DNA from: Fredinandcohnia aciditolerans
GTDB lineage: Bacteria; Bacillota; Bacilli; Bacillales; Bacillaceae_L
DNA: 64,000 bases
Assembly: GCA_003640645.1 (NCBI GenBank)
Contig: QGHH01000015.1
Location: forward strand, 62,001 to 126,000
Direction of reading: 5' to 3'
This document shows positions 7,077-16,123 of this stretch, piece after piece. Position 1 is the stretch's first letter; the number at the start of each line of letters is the position of its first letter. Under the pieces are notes generated by a model, which searched no databases, was not told where the DNA came from, and saw nothing but the letters and a program-made list of their open reading frames with translations. The translations under genes were made by a program, and so were the position numbers.

Positions 7077-9191
7077 TTAATACCTCAACCCATGCCCTAG
7101 TTTGTAAACATTTCCGTCACTGTCTTTATATGCGTAAGTCATTCCGGCTGGCATGTATTTATCTTTGTCATATCCTGGTACGTCATTAGGGGATACACAG
7201 TCGCCATTTTGGTAAACAGCAATGACTTCTTCACTAGCCGGTAATGTTAATGGTAAGACACCAGATGGCTTGTGATTGCCTGCAATCACTTCAAGCTGTG
7301 CATTGTAGAATGTATCGTATCCTGCAACAAGTGCGTCTGCCATTGGTTCTACATTTCCTAAAATCCAAGGAAGAATAATATTTACACTCATCACAACTTT
7401 ACCACCGCGGCCATGCACACTGTCCACTACTTCTTTTAGATGGTCTAATCCACTTAAAGTAGTTTCCTGATATAATGTACCATCAATCGCTGAGTTTACT
7501 TTATCCTCACATATATCAAGCTCAAGTAAGCCTGGTGTTGCATTAAAGTATGAACCAGATTTTGGTTGTAAGAACAGAATGGCTGTGTCAGCTTCTTCAT
7601 AGTTGTCTGTTAGCGTAAATAGTCCAAGATCATTCGCTTCATTTCTAGCTTTTTCGGTATACGAAGTTGCTCTTTCTTGCTCTTTATGGAACACTTCAAT
7701 ATACACTTTTTTACCTTCCAGCTTGTCCGTTGTGAGTGGCAAGGTTTCGTTAGAATTTTTCAGTACGGTTACTGATTTCTTATGCGCTTCGTATGCAGCA
7801 TCCCAATGTGCTTTTGTGCTGACAACCTCAGTTGCATTTGCTGGGTCATTGTATGTGCGGTCATCAAATAGACCTAAAGCAAACATTTCTGTTAAGAGAC
7901 GTACATTTGACTCATTGATTCGTTTTTCACTGATCCAACCTTTACTAATCGCTAATTTCAGATTTTCAATATCGTTCGTATCAGCAATCAAATCGGTACC
8001 TGCATTGATCGCTTTAGCAAAGCGCTCTCCTTCAGTGCTCTTTTCCATTCCCCAACTCATGTTATTAATAATTCCGCTATCACTATTCACATAGCCTTTA
8101 AATCCAAGCTTACCACGAAGGATATGGTCAATGAAATAGCGATTAAACGTAAATCCAACTTCTTCGAATGGGATTTCTTCCCCTTCAAACTCCTGAACCA
8201 CACTCTTCTTAATACTTGGTATCGAGTAGTACGGCATGATGGAAGATGTTCCATGTTCCGCCGCTGCTCTAAATGGCGGAAGATGGTATTTTTCTAAGCT
8301 GCCCGGAGTTGGGTATAGATTCCATTTCCCTTCCTCATAGTGAGGGTCAAAGCCATTTTCTCTCGCTCCCCCACCAGGGAAATGCTTTGTTGTCATTGCT
8401 ATACTATCTTTTCCTAACGTATCTCCTTGGAACTCGTCAAGGATACGACCGATTACATCCACAATAAACTCTGGATCTTCTCCAAACGTTCCATACGTAC
8501 GTTGCCATCTCGGATCGGTCACCACATCTGCCATATACATATAGCCTTTTCTTAAGCCAGTGGCATTCCATTCTTTTCGGGCTATACTCGCAAATTCACT
8601 AATAAGGGAAGCATCTCCACCATTTTCGATATCGCCCTTTGCGGCCGCTGCCAATCCTAATGTTCCGGGCCATGTAGAGAAGATACCAATCGCATCATTC
8701 ATACCAAAGACGGCTTCACCATTCTCATTTCTTGAGTTCGATGCAACAAGTACAGGAATTCCTAAGCGTGTTCCTTCTGCTACTTCATTCATCGCGTTAA
8801 CCCATTCCGCCATTTCTGCTGGACTGAAGTTATCTCTTAAAATGAAATGTCTTAGATGGCGGTTTTCAATCGTATGAGTCGTTCCGTATACCTTGCTCGT
8901 AGCGAAAATCGTTTCTCCTCTTTCGATAATACTTTCATCTAGAACGCCATCAAGACTTGTCTTGCTTTTATCCTCTTGGGCAAGTCCCATTTTCCTAGAA
9001 TTGATCAGCATCATACCGATTTTTTCATCGATGTTCATCAATGAAACAAGATTTTCCGCACGCTCTTTCGGGGTTAAACGCCAATCTTCATACGGATCAA
9101 GCTTGCCATTGTTATTTAAATCTTTAAATTTCAAACCCTCATGTTCAAGCAATTTCTTCGTTCTAACTTGTAATTCAGGTTGTTTTTGCAT
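7077..9191 (-). CDS. glycoside hydrolase family 3, cytosolic beta-glycosidase
   Basis: A 704-residue GH3 enzyme that would release a terminal beta-linked sugar. The nucleophile is D371 in KGYVNSDSGI. KHFPGGG (about 269) and the substrate-side GTFGEDP (about 235) are also present. Residues 24-35 (DLNNNGKLDPYE) form a calcium-binding EF-hand-like loop. There is no signal peptide, so it acts in the cytoplasm on imported sugar. The C terminus lacks the fibronectin-like domain of many GH3 enzymes. It lies 35 bases downstream of the PTS-like permease, and the pair forms an operon. A cytosolic GH3 needs an unphosphorylated substrate, which matches the odd permease. Confidence 0.9.
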   Translation of the reverse strand: MQKQPELQVRTKKLLEHEGLKFKDLNNNGKLDPYEDWRLTPKERAENLVSLMNIDEKIGMMLINSRKMGLAQEDKSKTSLDGVLDESIIERGETIFATSKVYGTTHTIENRHLRHFILRDNFSPAEMAEWVNAMNEVAEGTRLGIPVLVASNSRNENGEAVFGMNDAIGIFSTWPGTLGLAAAAKGDIENGGDASLISEFASIARKEWNATGLRKGYMYMADVVTDPRWQRTYGTFGEDPEFIVDVIGRILDEFQGDTLGKDSIAMTTKHFPGGGARENGFDPHYEEGKWNLYPTPGSLEKYHLPPFRAAAEHGTSSIMPYYSIPSIKKSVVQEFEGEEIPFEEVGFTFNRYFIDHILRGKLGFKGYVNSDSGIINNMSWGMEKSTEGERFAKAINAGTDLIADTNDIENLKLAISKGWISEKRINESNVRLLTEMFALGLFDDRTYNDPANATEVVSTKAHWDAAYEAHKKSVTVLKNSNETLPLTTDKLEGKKVYIEVFHKEQERATSYTEKARNEANDLGLFTLTDNYEEADTAILFLQPKSGSYFNATPGLLELDICEDKVNSAIDGTLYQETTLSGLDHLKEVVDSVHGRGGKVVMSVNIILPWILGNVEPMADALVAGYDTFYNAQLEVIAGNHKPSGVLPLTLPASEEVIAVYQNGDCVSPNDVPGYDKDKYMPAGMTYAYKDSDGNVYKLGHGLRY

Positions 9192-9226
9192 GTAAATTCC
9201 TCCTCTTAGGGTTCAATCAGTTATTG

Positions 9227-10825
9227 CTATGCATCTAGTTTCATAACGGCATCATCATTTGCCTCAACATTACCCGTTTTCATTGGTTTCACTTCTACAT
9301 ACTCTTGTGTGTTGGTAATTACGATAGGTGTTTTCAGATCATATCCAGCTGCTCTAATCTTTTCGATCTCAAATTCAATAAGGATGTCTCCTTTTTTCAC
9401 TTCATCCCACTGCTTTACATGGGAAGTAAAATACTTGCCTTTAAGATCAACCGTATTTTCACCAATATAGATTAATATTTCAGCCCCATCATTCGATGTA
9501 ATTCCAATCGCATGTTTACTTGCAAATAATGTTGTTACTACACCATCCACCGGAGAAATAATCGCCCCTTTTGTTGGTTCAATGGCAATCCCTTTTCCTA
9601 CAACTTCTGTTGAAAAAAGTGGATCCGCTAATTGATTTAATGGAACGATTCTACCTGTTAATGGACTTGCAATGATTTCGTTTTTTACATTGCTTAACCC
9701 AAATACTTTATTCGTCTTTTCAACAACTGCTAAGTCATGCTTACCTTCATAACCAAATACAAGAGTTAGCATCATTGCGATCAATAAGGAAGCGAACACA
9801 CCTATTGCGAAAATCCCGATTGGCGAAAATACAGGAATGGATAAGAAACTTGGGAGTGCAAATGCCGTTGCAGATACGCCTAGTGCTCCGTTAATTGCCC
9901 CACCAACTGCTCCAGCTATCCCAACGTATAACATGGTTCGTTTATAACGGACGAGAATGCCATATGTGATAATTTCTGTTGTCCCTGCTAAAGCGCTTGG
10001 CAAGAGCCCTGATCCAGCAAGTGTTTTCAATTTTTTATCTTTCGTTTTAAAGAATACGCCAAGCCCCATACCGATTTGGGCAAATGGTGCCGCTGCTGCC
10101 ATCGCGATAATTGGATCAAGACCCGATGCACCAAGATTGGCAATGGCAATTGGAATCACTGCCCAATGAAGCCCCAATATCGTAAGGAAAGACCACGCTG
10201 CTCCTAACACAGCTCCCGTAACTAATCCACTTTGACCACTTAAAAATTGAATAATGAATGCTAAACCCTGACCAACATATGTCCCAAATGGACCAAAAAT
10301 AAGGATCGTTAATGGTACGATAATCAGTAAAGAAATCATCGGATTGATAAACATCTGTAAGTCTTTATAAATCACTTTTTTCAAAAACTTATCTAAAAAC
10401 GCATATATCGATGCAGCGATTAAAATGGGAAACACGGTTGAAGAATAACTCGCCAATAAAACCGGAATCCCTAAAAATGAAACATCCTGTGCCTGTGAAG
10501 TGACTAAACTCACATAATTAGGTTCTAATAATGCTGCCCCAATTGCTGCTCCAACAAATCCATTCGCCCCGAGTTTGTTTGCCATTGTAAATCCGAGGAA
10601 GATAGGAAAAAAGTAAAACACAGCATGTCCAGCAGCAGAAAGAATTGCGTAGGTACCGCTTTCAGCGGAAACCCAACCTAATGACTTTAAAATAGACAAT
10701 AAAGCCGAGATTAAACCTGAACCCGCTAGCACACCTAAAATGGGTGCAAAACTTCCACTTATTGCCCCTAATAGTTTATTTACAACGGTTTCCTTACTCT
10801 CTGCAGTAGTATCAATGTTTTTCAA
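9227..10825 (-). CDS. PTS-like sugar permease: IIC plus IIA-like domain, no IIB, phospho-His replaced
   Basis: The order is a glucose/beta-glucoside-type IIC (about residues 20-350, ten or so membrane segments) and a IIA(Glc)-like domain (about 380-515). The N terminus begins directly at the IIC domain: the TTG start follows AGGAGG and nothing resembling a IIB domain lies upstream. In the IIA domain the helper His is kept (H438 in SKHAIGI), but the phosphorylated His of LIHIG is Tyr (Y453 in LIYIGENTV, codon TAT at 9467-9469). The IIC motif GITEP reads GTTEI. With neither phosphorylation site the protein probably moves sugar without phosphorylating it, the IIA part perhaps acting as a regulatory domain as in LacS. 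That function is inference. It is the first gene of the operon with GH3. Confidence 0.85.
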   Translation of the reverse strand: MKNIDTTAESKETVVNKLLGAISGSFAPILGVLAGSGLISALLSILKSLGWVSAESGTYAILSAAGHAVFYFFPIFLGFTMANKLGANGFVGAAIGAALLEPNYVSLVTSQAQDVSFLGIPVLLASYSSTVFPILIAASIYAFLDKFLKKVIYKDLQMFINPMISLLIIVPLTILIFGPFGTYVGQGLAFIIQFLSGQSGLVTGAVLGAAWSFLTILGLHWAVIPIAIANLGASGLDPIIAMAAAAPFAQIGMGLGVFFKTKDKKLKTLAGSGLLPSALAGTTEIITYGILVRYKRTMLYVGIAGAVGGAINGALGVSATAFALPSFLSIPVFSPIGIFAIGVFASLLIAMMLTLVFGYEGKHDLAVVEKTNKVFGLSNVKNEIIASPLTGRIVPLNQLADPLFSTEVVGKGIAIEPTKGAIISPVDGVVTTLFASKHAIGITSNDGAEILIYIGENTVDLKGKYFTSHVKQWDEVKKGDILIEFEIEKIRAAGYDLKTPIVITNTQEYVEVKPMKTGNVEANDDAVMKLDA

Positions 10826-10959
10826 GGTTATGTCCTCCTAGTGTGATTTCATTGCTGAGTAGTACTTTGATTAAAATTCAATAGAGGAAAAAAAAGACGT
10901 AGATTTCAGACTAACTACATAAGATTTCAAATACCTCTATTAAAATCCCCTAAAGACAG

Positions 10960-11003
10960 GGCTTTCATTTACAAAAATTTTGTCCTAGATAAGGCTTTCA
11001 TTT
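10960..11003. promoter_or_regulatory. Direct repeat in the permease/araC divergent region (candidate AraC operator)
   Basis: GGCTTTCATTT occurs at 10960-10970 and again at 10993-11003, 33 bp apart, which is about three helical turns. AraC-family dimers bind such direct repeats. The site lies between the divergent permease and araC genes. Confidence 0.5.
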
Positions 11004-11120
11004 CCTCTAAGACTTTTTGTTTCTTAGATTATAGTGATATAATATCAAGGAATTATATGAAATAAATTGGTTATTTTGCTGATAATATTGTATATCTTGC
11101 TATTGTAAAAGGAGCATATT

Positions 11121-12029
11121 ATGAGAGAATCGACATTTATGCCAGTATTGAATGAAAATTTTGAGGTTTATTATTGGAGTAAAAAATATAAATCCCATGA
11201 TTGGGGGAGAAAGCCTGATAAATCATTAGAGAATTATTCTGAAATCGAACCTTTATTCCGCTTGCATAGTCATGACGCAATGGAGATTCTTGTTTTCTTA
11301 GGTGGTGAATGTGAATTTTTTTGTGAAGGACAAACATATTCATTAACCAAAGGGGATGTTGTCATTATTCCCCCGTATGCTGTACATAAAGCAGAAGTAA
11401 GTGATTTTGACAACTATGAAAGAATAGTATCGACCATCAGCAAATCATTATTGGCTGATTTTTTATCGGTATCTCCCTTCATGAGTGATAGCATTATTCA
11501 TCATAAAACGCAGGGTTCTTATGTCGTCCACTTCCACACAAAAAATTTAAAAGAAATACTCTCGCTCTTCCAACAAATCAGTGATCGTATAAAATACAAT
11601 CGTGAACCTTATTCATTTGCATCACATTATTTATTATTCCGAGCGATAGAAATTATCTTAAATCCAGCTAGTAGTAAGCCAATGAATCGTTTAAACAGTG
11701 GTGAGGATCAACGTATAAACTCCATAATTAAATACATAGAAGAACATTTGACGGATTCAGAAATGAATTTAGACAACGTCTCAAGTCATTTTCATTTAAA
11801 CAAGTATTATTTTTCCCATTATTTTAAAGAAAACATGAAAGTACCGTTTTATCGTTATGTATTATTGAAACGACTTGCTACCGCTGTTGCCTTAATTAAA
11901 CAAAATGAGCTCTCGATCGAGGATATTGCCACCAAATGCGGTTTTCAAGACTACTCTAGCTTTTATCGACTTTTTAAAAAGGAATATAATGTATCACCAA
12001 AAAACTTACAAAAGGAGTTTAGGAAGTAG
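11121..12029 (+). CDS. AraC family transcriptional regulator with cupin sensor domain
   Basis: An N-terminal cupin (about residues 35-110; LHSHDAMEILVFLGGECEFF and GDVVIIPPYAVH) is followed by two helix-turn-helix motifs (about 200-300) ending LSIEDIATKCGFQDYSSFYR and PKNLQKEF. This is the layout of sugar-responsive AraC activators in Firmicutes. The ATG follows AAGGAGC. It is divergent from the permease-GH3 operon and probably activates it when the imported sugar binds the cupin. A short hairpin with a T-tract lies at 12068-12112. Confidence 0.9.
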   Translation: MRESTFMPVLNENFEVYYWSKKYKSHDWGRKPDKSLENYSEIEPLFRLHSHDAMEILVFLGGECEFFCEGQTYSLTKGDVVIIPPYAVHKAEVSDFDNYERIVSTISKSLLADFLSVSPFMSDSIIHHKTQGSYVVHFHTKNLKEILSLFQQISDRIKYNREPYSFASHYLLFRAIEIILNPASSKPMNRLNSGEDQRINSIIKYIEEHLTDSEMNLDNVSSHFHLNKYYFSHYFKENMKVPFYRYVLLKRLATAVALIKQNELSIEDIATKCGFQDYSSFYRLFKKEYNVSPKNLQKEFRK

Positions 12030-12186
12030 TTGTATTTCACTTTACGCTTGAACGCTATTTAGGAAATGAGAAACCCTCAAAAATCTAAGCATTTTTTGTA
12101 GAGGCTTTTTTAATGAGATCTTACCGATATTACATGAAAAATAAAAAGCTTGGCATGATAATAATGCATTTGAAATGGAGGTGTAA

Positions 12187-12360
12187 ATGATGACAAAGCG
12201 TGTTAATAAAGGTAGTCAAAATCAAAATTCACCGAGAAACAGCGGGAAATTAGAAACAGAATTTGGCCAAGAGATGGCTAGCGGAGACAATAATAAAGGA
12301 ACTGAATATAACTCAAATCGCGGAAGTAAATCTCAACTTAAAAACCCAAATAATCATTAA
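12187..12360 (+). CDS. small acid-soluble spore protein-like (gamma type)
   Basis: A 57-residue, Gln/Asn/Gly-rich protein starting MMTKRVNKGSQNQNSPRN and containing LETEFGQEMASGDNN. This recalls the FGTEFASETN repeats of gamma-type SASP (SspE), here in one copy. GGAGG lies six bases before the ATG. CATGATA at 12154-12160 resembles a sigma-G -10 element, but I cannot fit a good -35 element. Expected role: amino-acid reserve in the spore core. The family call is from memory of composition and motif, not a search. Confidence 0.6.
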   Translation: MMTKRVNKGSQNQNSPRNSGKLETEFGQEMASGDNNKGTEYNSNRGSKSQLKNPNNH

Positions 12361-12365
12361 ATTTC

Positions 12366-12393
12366 AAAGGGACCACACTGGTTCCTTTTTTCT
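12366..12393 (+). terminator. Intrinsic terminator of the spore-protein-like gene
   Basis: AAGGGACCA and TGGTTCCTT pair around CAC and run into TTTTTTCTC just after the stop codon. Confidence 0.8.
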
Positions 12394-12426
12394 CTCTTTT
12401 TTAGTCTTTTACCTTTTAAGGCTAAT

Positions 12427-12461
12427 GAAAAAAAGCGTCCTTCAATCCTGAAGAAACGCTT
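12427..12461 (-). terminator. Intrinsic terminator on the minus strand
   Basis: AAGCGT-CTTC faces GAAG-AACGCTT around a short loop. On the minus strand eight T residues follow. It serves the gene at 12546-12851. Confidence 0.75.
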
Positions 12462-12545
12462 GCTTACCTGGAATGATTTCAAGTCAGCTAATCCTAGAGT
12501 CACTATCTTATTCTCAAATTATCTAGGTTGAGAAGTTATTTTTCG

Positions 12546-12851
12546 TTAATAAAGTTCGCTGAATACATGATCTAGATTTTTAAATTCTTTAAGATCTTTT
12601 TCTAGTGGATTGTCTGATTCTACCGTCCACTTATTATCTACTGGGGCTAACCCGCCCTCAATATTTTTTTGAAAAGGCAGATGAACATGATAGGTTTTAC
12701 CATCTTTTTGAGTTGTATATCCAAGATAGTAGCGGTTATCTTGTCCTTCTTCTTCGAAAATACCTATATTTTCAATTTCATACTTATCTAAATATGGTTG
12801 GAAGGATTGCTGTAATTCGTTTATAATTTCTTCACGAGATAGATAATCCAC
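12546..12851 (-). CDS. conserved hypothetical protein (DUF5634-like)
   Basis: A 101-residue soluble, acidic protein opening with a GTG start after AAAGGGAG. Its body (IGIFEEEGQDNRYYLGYTTQ and KTYHVHLPFQKN) resembles a small Bacillus-specific family I recall as DUF5634. No catalytic motif or membrane segment is visible. It stands alone with its own terminator. Confidence 0.6.
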   Translation of the reverse strand: MDYLSREEIINELQQSFQPYLDKYEIENIGIFEEEGQDNRYYLGYTTQKDGKTYHVHLPFQKNIEGGLAPVDNKWTVESDNPLEKDLKEFKNLDHVFSELY

Positions 12852-13051
12852 TTAATTTCTCCCTTTCAATCGTTTTTTCCTTAATGTCACACACTTTTTT
12901 TCATGTAAATGCTCTATTACTTATTCTTTTTTTGATAAGTGTAGTGATTTTGTATTTTTCACCTATGTTTTCATAGTTAACCATGCAACAACTAATTCAA
13001 TGATATAAAAAATGGCCATATGCCTCTTGGGACTTTAAATGTTTATTATCA

Positions 13052-14068
13052 TTATTTCTTTCTTCTTATTAATTCATCTCTATCTGAAGCCATTGGGGGC
13101 TGTTCTAACCATCCATTTTTAATCATGATATTAGCTCCATCCTCAGCATATAATTGAACTTCTAAGGAAAGCCTGTTATACATGGTGCTAAGATCACCTC
13201 TAGGGCTTTGACTTATAGCTGTACCGTAATAGCCTACACTCAAAGTAATTAATCCGGATGTTAAAAACATCATTAATTTATCAGAAAATGTATGTGCAGT
13301 ACTATTTGTAATTTCTGAATCCCATCCCATTGGTGCAGGAAGTTTACTTTCCTCTAATTTACTTCTAAATAATTTAATATGTTTATTCCCAATTTCTAAT
13401 CCTTTTAGAAAGATTTGTTTTACGTCCTTATTTTCTGCAACTTGACTAAATCCAGTAAGTGTTGCAACTCCCAAAGCGTTTCTTTGAAGATTCGAGAATA
13501 AATTGGCTACTTCAGCAGCGGTTAATGGTCTTTTTTCGCCAACCACATCTAACATAAACCATTGCTTTTTCACAAATTCAACCGTCTCCAAATTAGGCAA
13601 GCTTGGAGGCCTGACCAACAATCCTTTTGATAATAATAGATCAGTTGACCTTTTATATAATTGCATCGTTTCACTTAGGCAATCCATATAGTAGGTTTTA
13701 ATGTCATTTCTTACAGATGCTGCCAAACTACCGGCATAGGATGTAAGTCCAACCTTAGACATTTGGTTTATAAAATTAAGTACAAAACTGTCTGAATAAA
13801 GTCTAGGTGCAGTTAAGTCCACATCCTCTTTTATACTAAAACCATATGGCACAGCATTTTTTTCTTCTGTTAAAATGGTGGTGATTTTTTGAATATGTGC
13901 TTGAGATAACTCTAGAGCAAATTTAATAAGAGGCTTAATTTCATCATCCTCTGCTTTTTCTAAAAAATGCGAAAGGACACACACGCTTGCGCTATCATTT
14001 AAATACTGAATCCATAGTTGAGCAATTTCACCTGCTGTTAGCCTGATCTGACTTCCCTTTCCCTCCAT
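13052..14068 (-). CDS. DUF3231 family protein (paralogue of 43990-44994)
   Basis: A 338-residue protein made of two copies of a four-helix ferritin-like/DUF3231 unit (about 8-165 and 185-330). Each opens with LTAxEIA.LW or PLTAAEVANL and contains a lipophilic second half (FSDKLMMFLTSGLITLSVGYYGTA). It closes with WLEQPPMASDRDELIR, matching WIEQPPLAPNRKDIAK in the other paralogue. DUF3231 proteins are typical of spore formers and I recall links to spore coat or sporulation, but the role is not established. GGAGGTTACTT sets the ATG. Confidence 0.85.
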   Translation of the reverse strand: MEGKGSQIRLTAGEIAQLWIQYLNDSASVCVLSHFLEKAEDDEIKPLIKFALELSQAHIQKITTILTEEKNAVPYGFSIKEDVDLTAPRLYSDSFVLNFINQMSKVGLTSYAGSLAASVRNDIKTYYMDCLSETMQLYKRSTDLLLSKGLLVRPPSLPNLETVEFVKKQWFMLDVVGEKRPLTAAEVANLFSNLQRNALGVATLTGFSQVAENKDVKQIFLKGLEIGNKHIKLFRSKLEESKLPAPMGWDSEITNSTAHTFSDKLMMFLTSGLITLSVGYYGTAISQSPRGDLSTMYNRLSLEVQLYAEDGANIMIKNGWLEQPPMASDRDELIRRKK

Positions 14069-14144
14069 AAGTAACCTCCAAAAAAGTTATACTAAAAACT
14101 AACTTCCCCATAAATTACTAGTCGTATGTATACATCCTACATAT

Positions 14145-14190
14145 AAAAAACACTGGATGATTGATTTTAACCATTAGTCCAGTGTTTTTT
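14145..14190. terminator. Strong bidirectional terminator
   Basis: AAAAAACACTGGA (14145-14157) pairs with TCCAGTGTTTTTT (14178-14190). A/T tracts on both sides let it work for the CBO0543-like gene (minus) and on the other strand. Confidence 0.8.
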
Positions 14191-14247
14191 CTAAACGCTA
14201 TAAATAATATCCTACATCACTAAATACATACAGTTTTCCATTGTAAT

Positions 14248-14714
14248 TTATAATTTAACCAATTCATTTTCTAATTTACAAATCAACTTATAATATCCCA
14301 ATAAAACAAGGATTAGTATAGGAACAACAATGGAATCATACCACAACTTCCACCATCCTAGATGGAAATATCCCCAGGGTTCCGGAAGTAGTGTAAGTCC
14401 TTCGTAAATGAGAACACCTATTGTCCAACAAGTTATATAAATAACCTTTTTGAAAAGATTGGAGTTAAAAGGAAACCAACTTAGAAGCAATATGTTTATT
14501 GGAGGAATTAATACAATATGAGGAAGAACTCCTAACCAATCTACACCTTTATCAAAATACCAGTACCATCTGTACTTAAATTCAATAATCACATCAAAGG
14601 TAACCTGAAAGGCAATTGTAAATGACCATATACTAATACTTCGGTGCATCGGAATTGTATTTCTTTATAGGCAATATAATTAAAGATGAGAATCGAAATA
14701 AAAAGTAAAAACAT
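14248..14714 (-). pseudogene. CBO0543 family membrane protein, frameshifted
   Basis: The main frame (14248-14649) starts MHRSISIWSFTIAFQVTF and contains the family signature YWYFDKGVDWLGVLP plus three more membrane segments. It lacks a ribosome binding site. A proper N terminus, MFLLFISILIFNYIAYK, begins at ATG 14714 after AAAAGGAAAA but in another frame. Adding one A in the A-run at 14664-14666 joins the two as YKRNTIPMHRS and gives a full-length protein of about 155 residues. So either the gene is dead by a one-base deletion or the base is a sequencing error. CBO0543 proteins have no known function. Confidence 0.75.
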
Positions 14715-14919
14715 TCATTTTTTCCTTTTTTATTTTTTATTAGATTATCCTATACAAACTTATTTATACATATCCGACTCTTATTAAACTTTTGCCCCAT
14801 TATCAAGTGAAATTCCTACAATTGATGATGATGAATACTGTTAAAAACCTCTTTAGAAAGAAGGGAATATAAAAATGGAAAAAAGAATATAGTCTACTAG
14901 AATGGAGGAGTGATGAATT

Positions 14920-15222
14920 GTGGCAAAGATGATCATTATGTATGAGGAACCAAAGGATAAAGAGAAATTTGATAAACATTATTTTGATGTTCATGTTCCA
15001 TTAGGCAGGAAAATACCAAATATCATTAAAGATTCCGTGCATCGTGTAATGAATTCACAAGGGAGTGATTTAAATCTCTATCTGGTTACCATACTAGAAT
15101 TTGAAAACATGGAAAAATTAATGGAAGCCTTTAACAGCCCAGAAGCAAAACTAGCCGAACAAGACGGTGCAAACTTCTTCCAATACCTACACAAACCACC
15201 AATTATCACTATCGTGGAATAG
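14920..15222 (+). CDS. EthD family protein (dimeric alpha-beta barrel)
   Basis: A 100-residue ferredoxin-like dimeric alpha-beta barrel protein. The EthD pattern is MIIMYEEPKDKEKFDKHYF..HVPLGRKIP followed by AFNSPEAKLAEQDGANF. Family members help ring- or ether-degrading enzymes or act as small reductases or isomerases; the substrate is unknown. A GTG start follows GGAGGAG. The stop codon runs straight into a GGGACAG-type intergenic element. Confidence 0.85.
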   Translation: MAKMIIMYEEPKDKEKFDKHYFDVHVPLGRKIPNIIKDSVHRVMNSQGSDLNLYLVTILEFENMEKLMEAFNSPEAKLAEQDGANFFQYLHKPPIITIVE

Positions 15223-15249
15223 GGTCGCAGGGACAGATCCCTCGTCCCA
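15222..15249 (+). repeat. GGGACAG-type intergenic element, copy 1
   Basis: GGGTCGCAGGGACAGATCCC followed by TCGTCCCA begins at the last base of the EthD stop codon. GGGAC can pair with either of two downstream GTCCC/ATCCC blocks. A second copy in the same orientation relative to its gene follows the EhuA stop at 47396-47423. Confidence 0.8.
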
Positions 15250-15300
15250 GTTCAGCCGTCAATCATATTTATCCGTCCCATATTTTCTTCTTTTTAATAC

Positions 15301-15344
15301 AAAAAAGGAGCCCACAATAGGAAATAATTGCCCTCTGTGGGCTC
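15301..15344 (-). terminator. Intrinsic terminator of the GNAT gene
   Basis: GAGCCCACA (15308-15316) and TGTGGGCTC (15336-15344) pair perfectly. On the minus strand CTTTTTT follows. Confidence 0.85.
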
Positions 15345-15452
15345 AACAAAGATTCTTTTCGCATTTCTTAAATCATTCATACCAATATAATACCTTGTCT
15401 TTGGCTCTCCCTAAATGTCAATATTTTTCGAACATGATACCTAGTACGAGTT

Positions 15453-15947
15453 CTAAGCGTCCTTTCTTAATTTCACCATGTTATACCAGTTCACTCCACC
15501 ATGTTTTGATTCGGACAAGCCATCGTTAACAAATCCTAATTTTTCATAAAACGAAACTAATTCCTGTTTACAGGTTAAAGTGATACCTTCTCTTGCATTC
15601 TTTTTTACTAGCTCTTCCATTGCATCTAGTAAACTCTTTGCAATCCCTTGATTTCTATTCTCTTTGGATACAGCTAATCCGAGAATACTCTGATATCCTC
15701 CACTTTCTGGATTCGGCCTGATTTCGGTAAAAAGATCATCGGTTATATACGGTTGGTCAATAACAGGTCCATTAATATAACCAAGTATCTCCCCTTCCTG
15801 TTCTGCAACCATAAAGCTATCCGCTATCAACCGAATTCTCTCTATAAAAGCTTCTTTTGTTGCGGCCTCCTCAACCGAAAAGCCTTCATTCTCAATATGT
15901 AACAACTGTTCTAAATCCGTAGCCTTCACATTCCTCATAGTAAACAT
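15453..15947 (-). CDS. GNAT family N-acetyltransferase
   Basis: The protein MFTMRNVKATDLEQLLHIEN has the standard GNAT start, and motif A reads ILGLAVSKENRNQGIAKSLLDAM (Q-x-x-G-x-A). FYEKLGFVNDGLSES closes the fold. The open frame extends upstream to 16001, but GAGGGG lies before the ATG at 15947 and the first 18 codons upstream do not look like protein. Substrate unknown. Confidence 0.85.
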   Translation of the reverse strand: MFTMRNVKATDLEQLLHIENEGFSVEEAATKEAFIERIRLIADSFMVAEQEGEILGYINGPVIDQPYITDDLFTEIRPNPESGGYQSILGLAVSKENRNQGIAKSLLDAMEELVKKNAREGITLTCKQELVSFYEKLGFVNDGLSESKHGGVNWYNMVKLRKDA

Positions 15948-16123
15948 CTTGTCTATTTCCCCTCTCACCAATTGAAGATTCCTACATTTATTGTATACCA
16001 TTCTTCAATTTTTCCCTAACCACCCGAGTAACTTTACAAATTATTATTGTTTCACTTTGTCATTAAGAATAGCTACGTACATATGATATGGAGTGTTTAT
16101 TATAATGCGATGGGGGTTTTTTG

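Noticed and set aside
7603-8094. Long plus-strand frame (163 codons)
   Set aside because: It lies wholly opposite the GH3 gene, has no ribosome binding site and is Ser/Phe-rich as antisense frames usually are.
12263-12451. Plus-strand frame overlapping the spore-protein-like gene
   Set aside because: It covers that gene in another frame and runs through its terminator.
15167-15529. Plus-strand frame across the end of the EthD gene
   Set aside because: It runs through the GGGACAG element and a terminator and is antisense to the GNAT gene.
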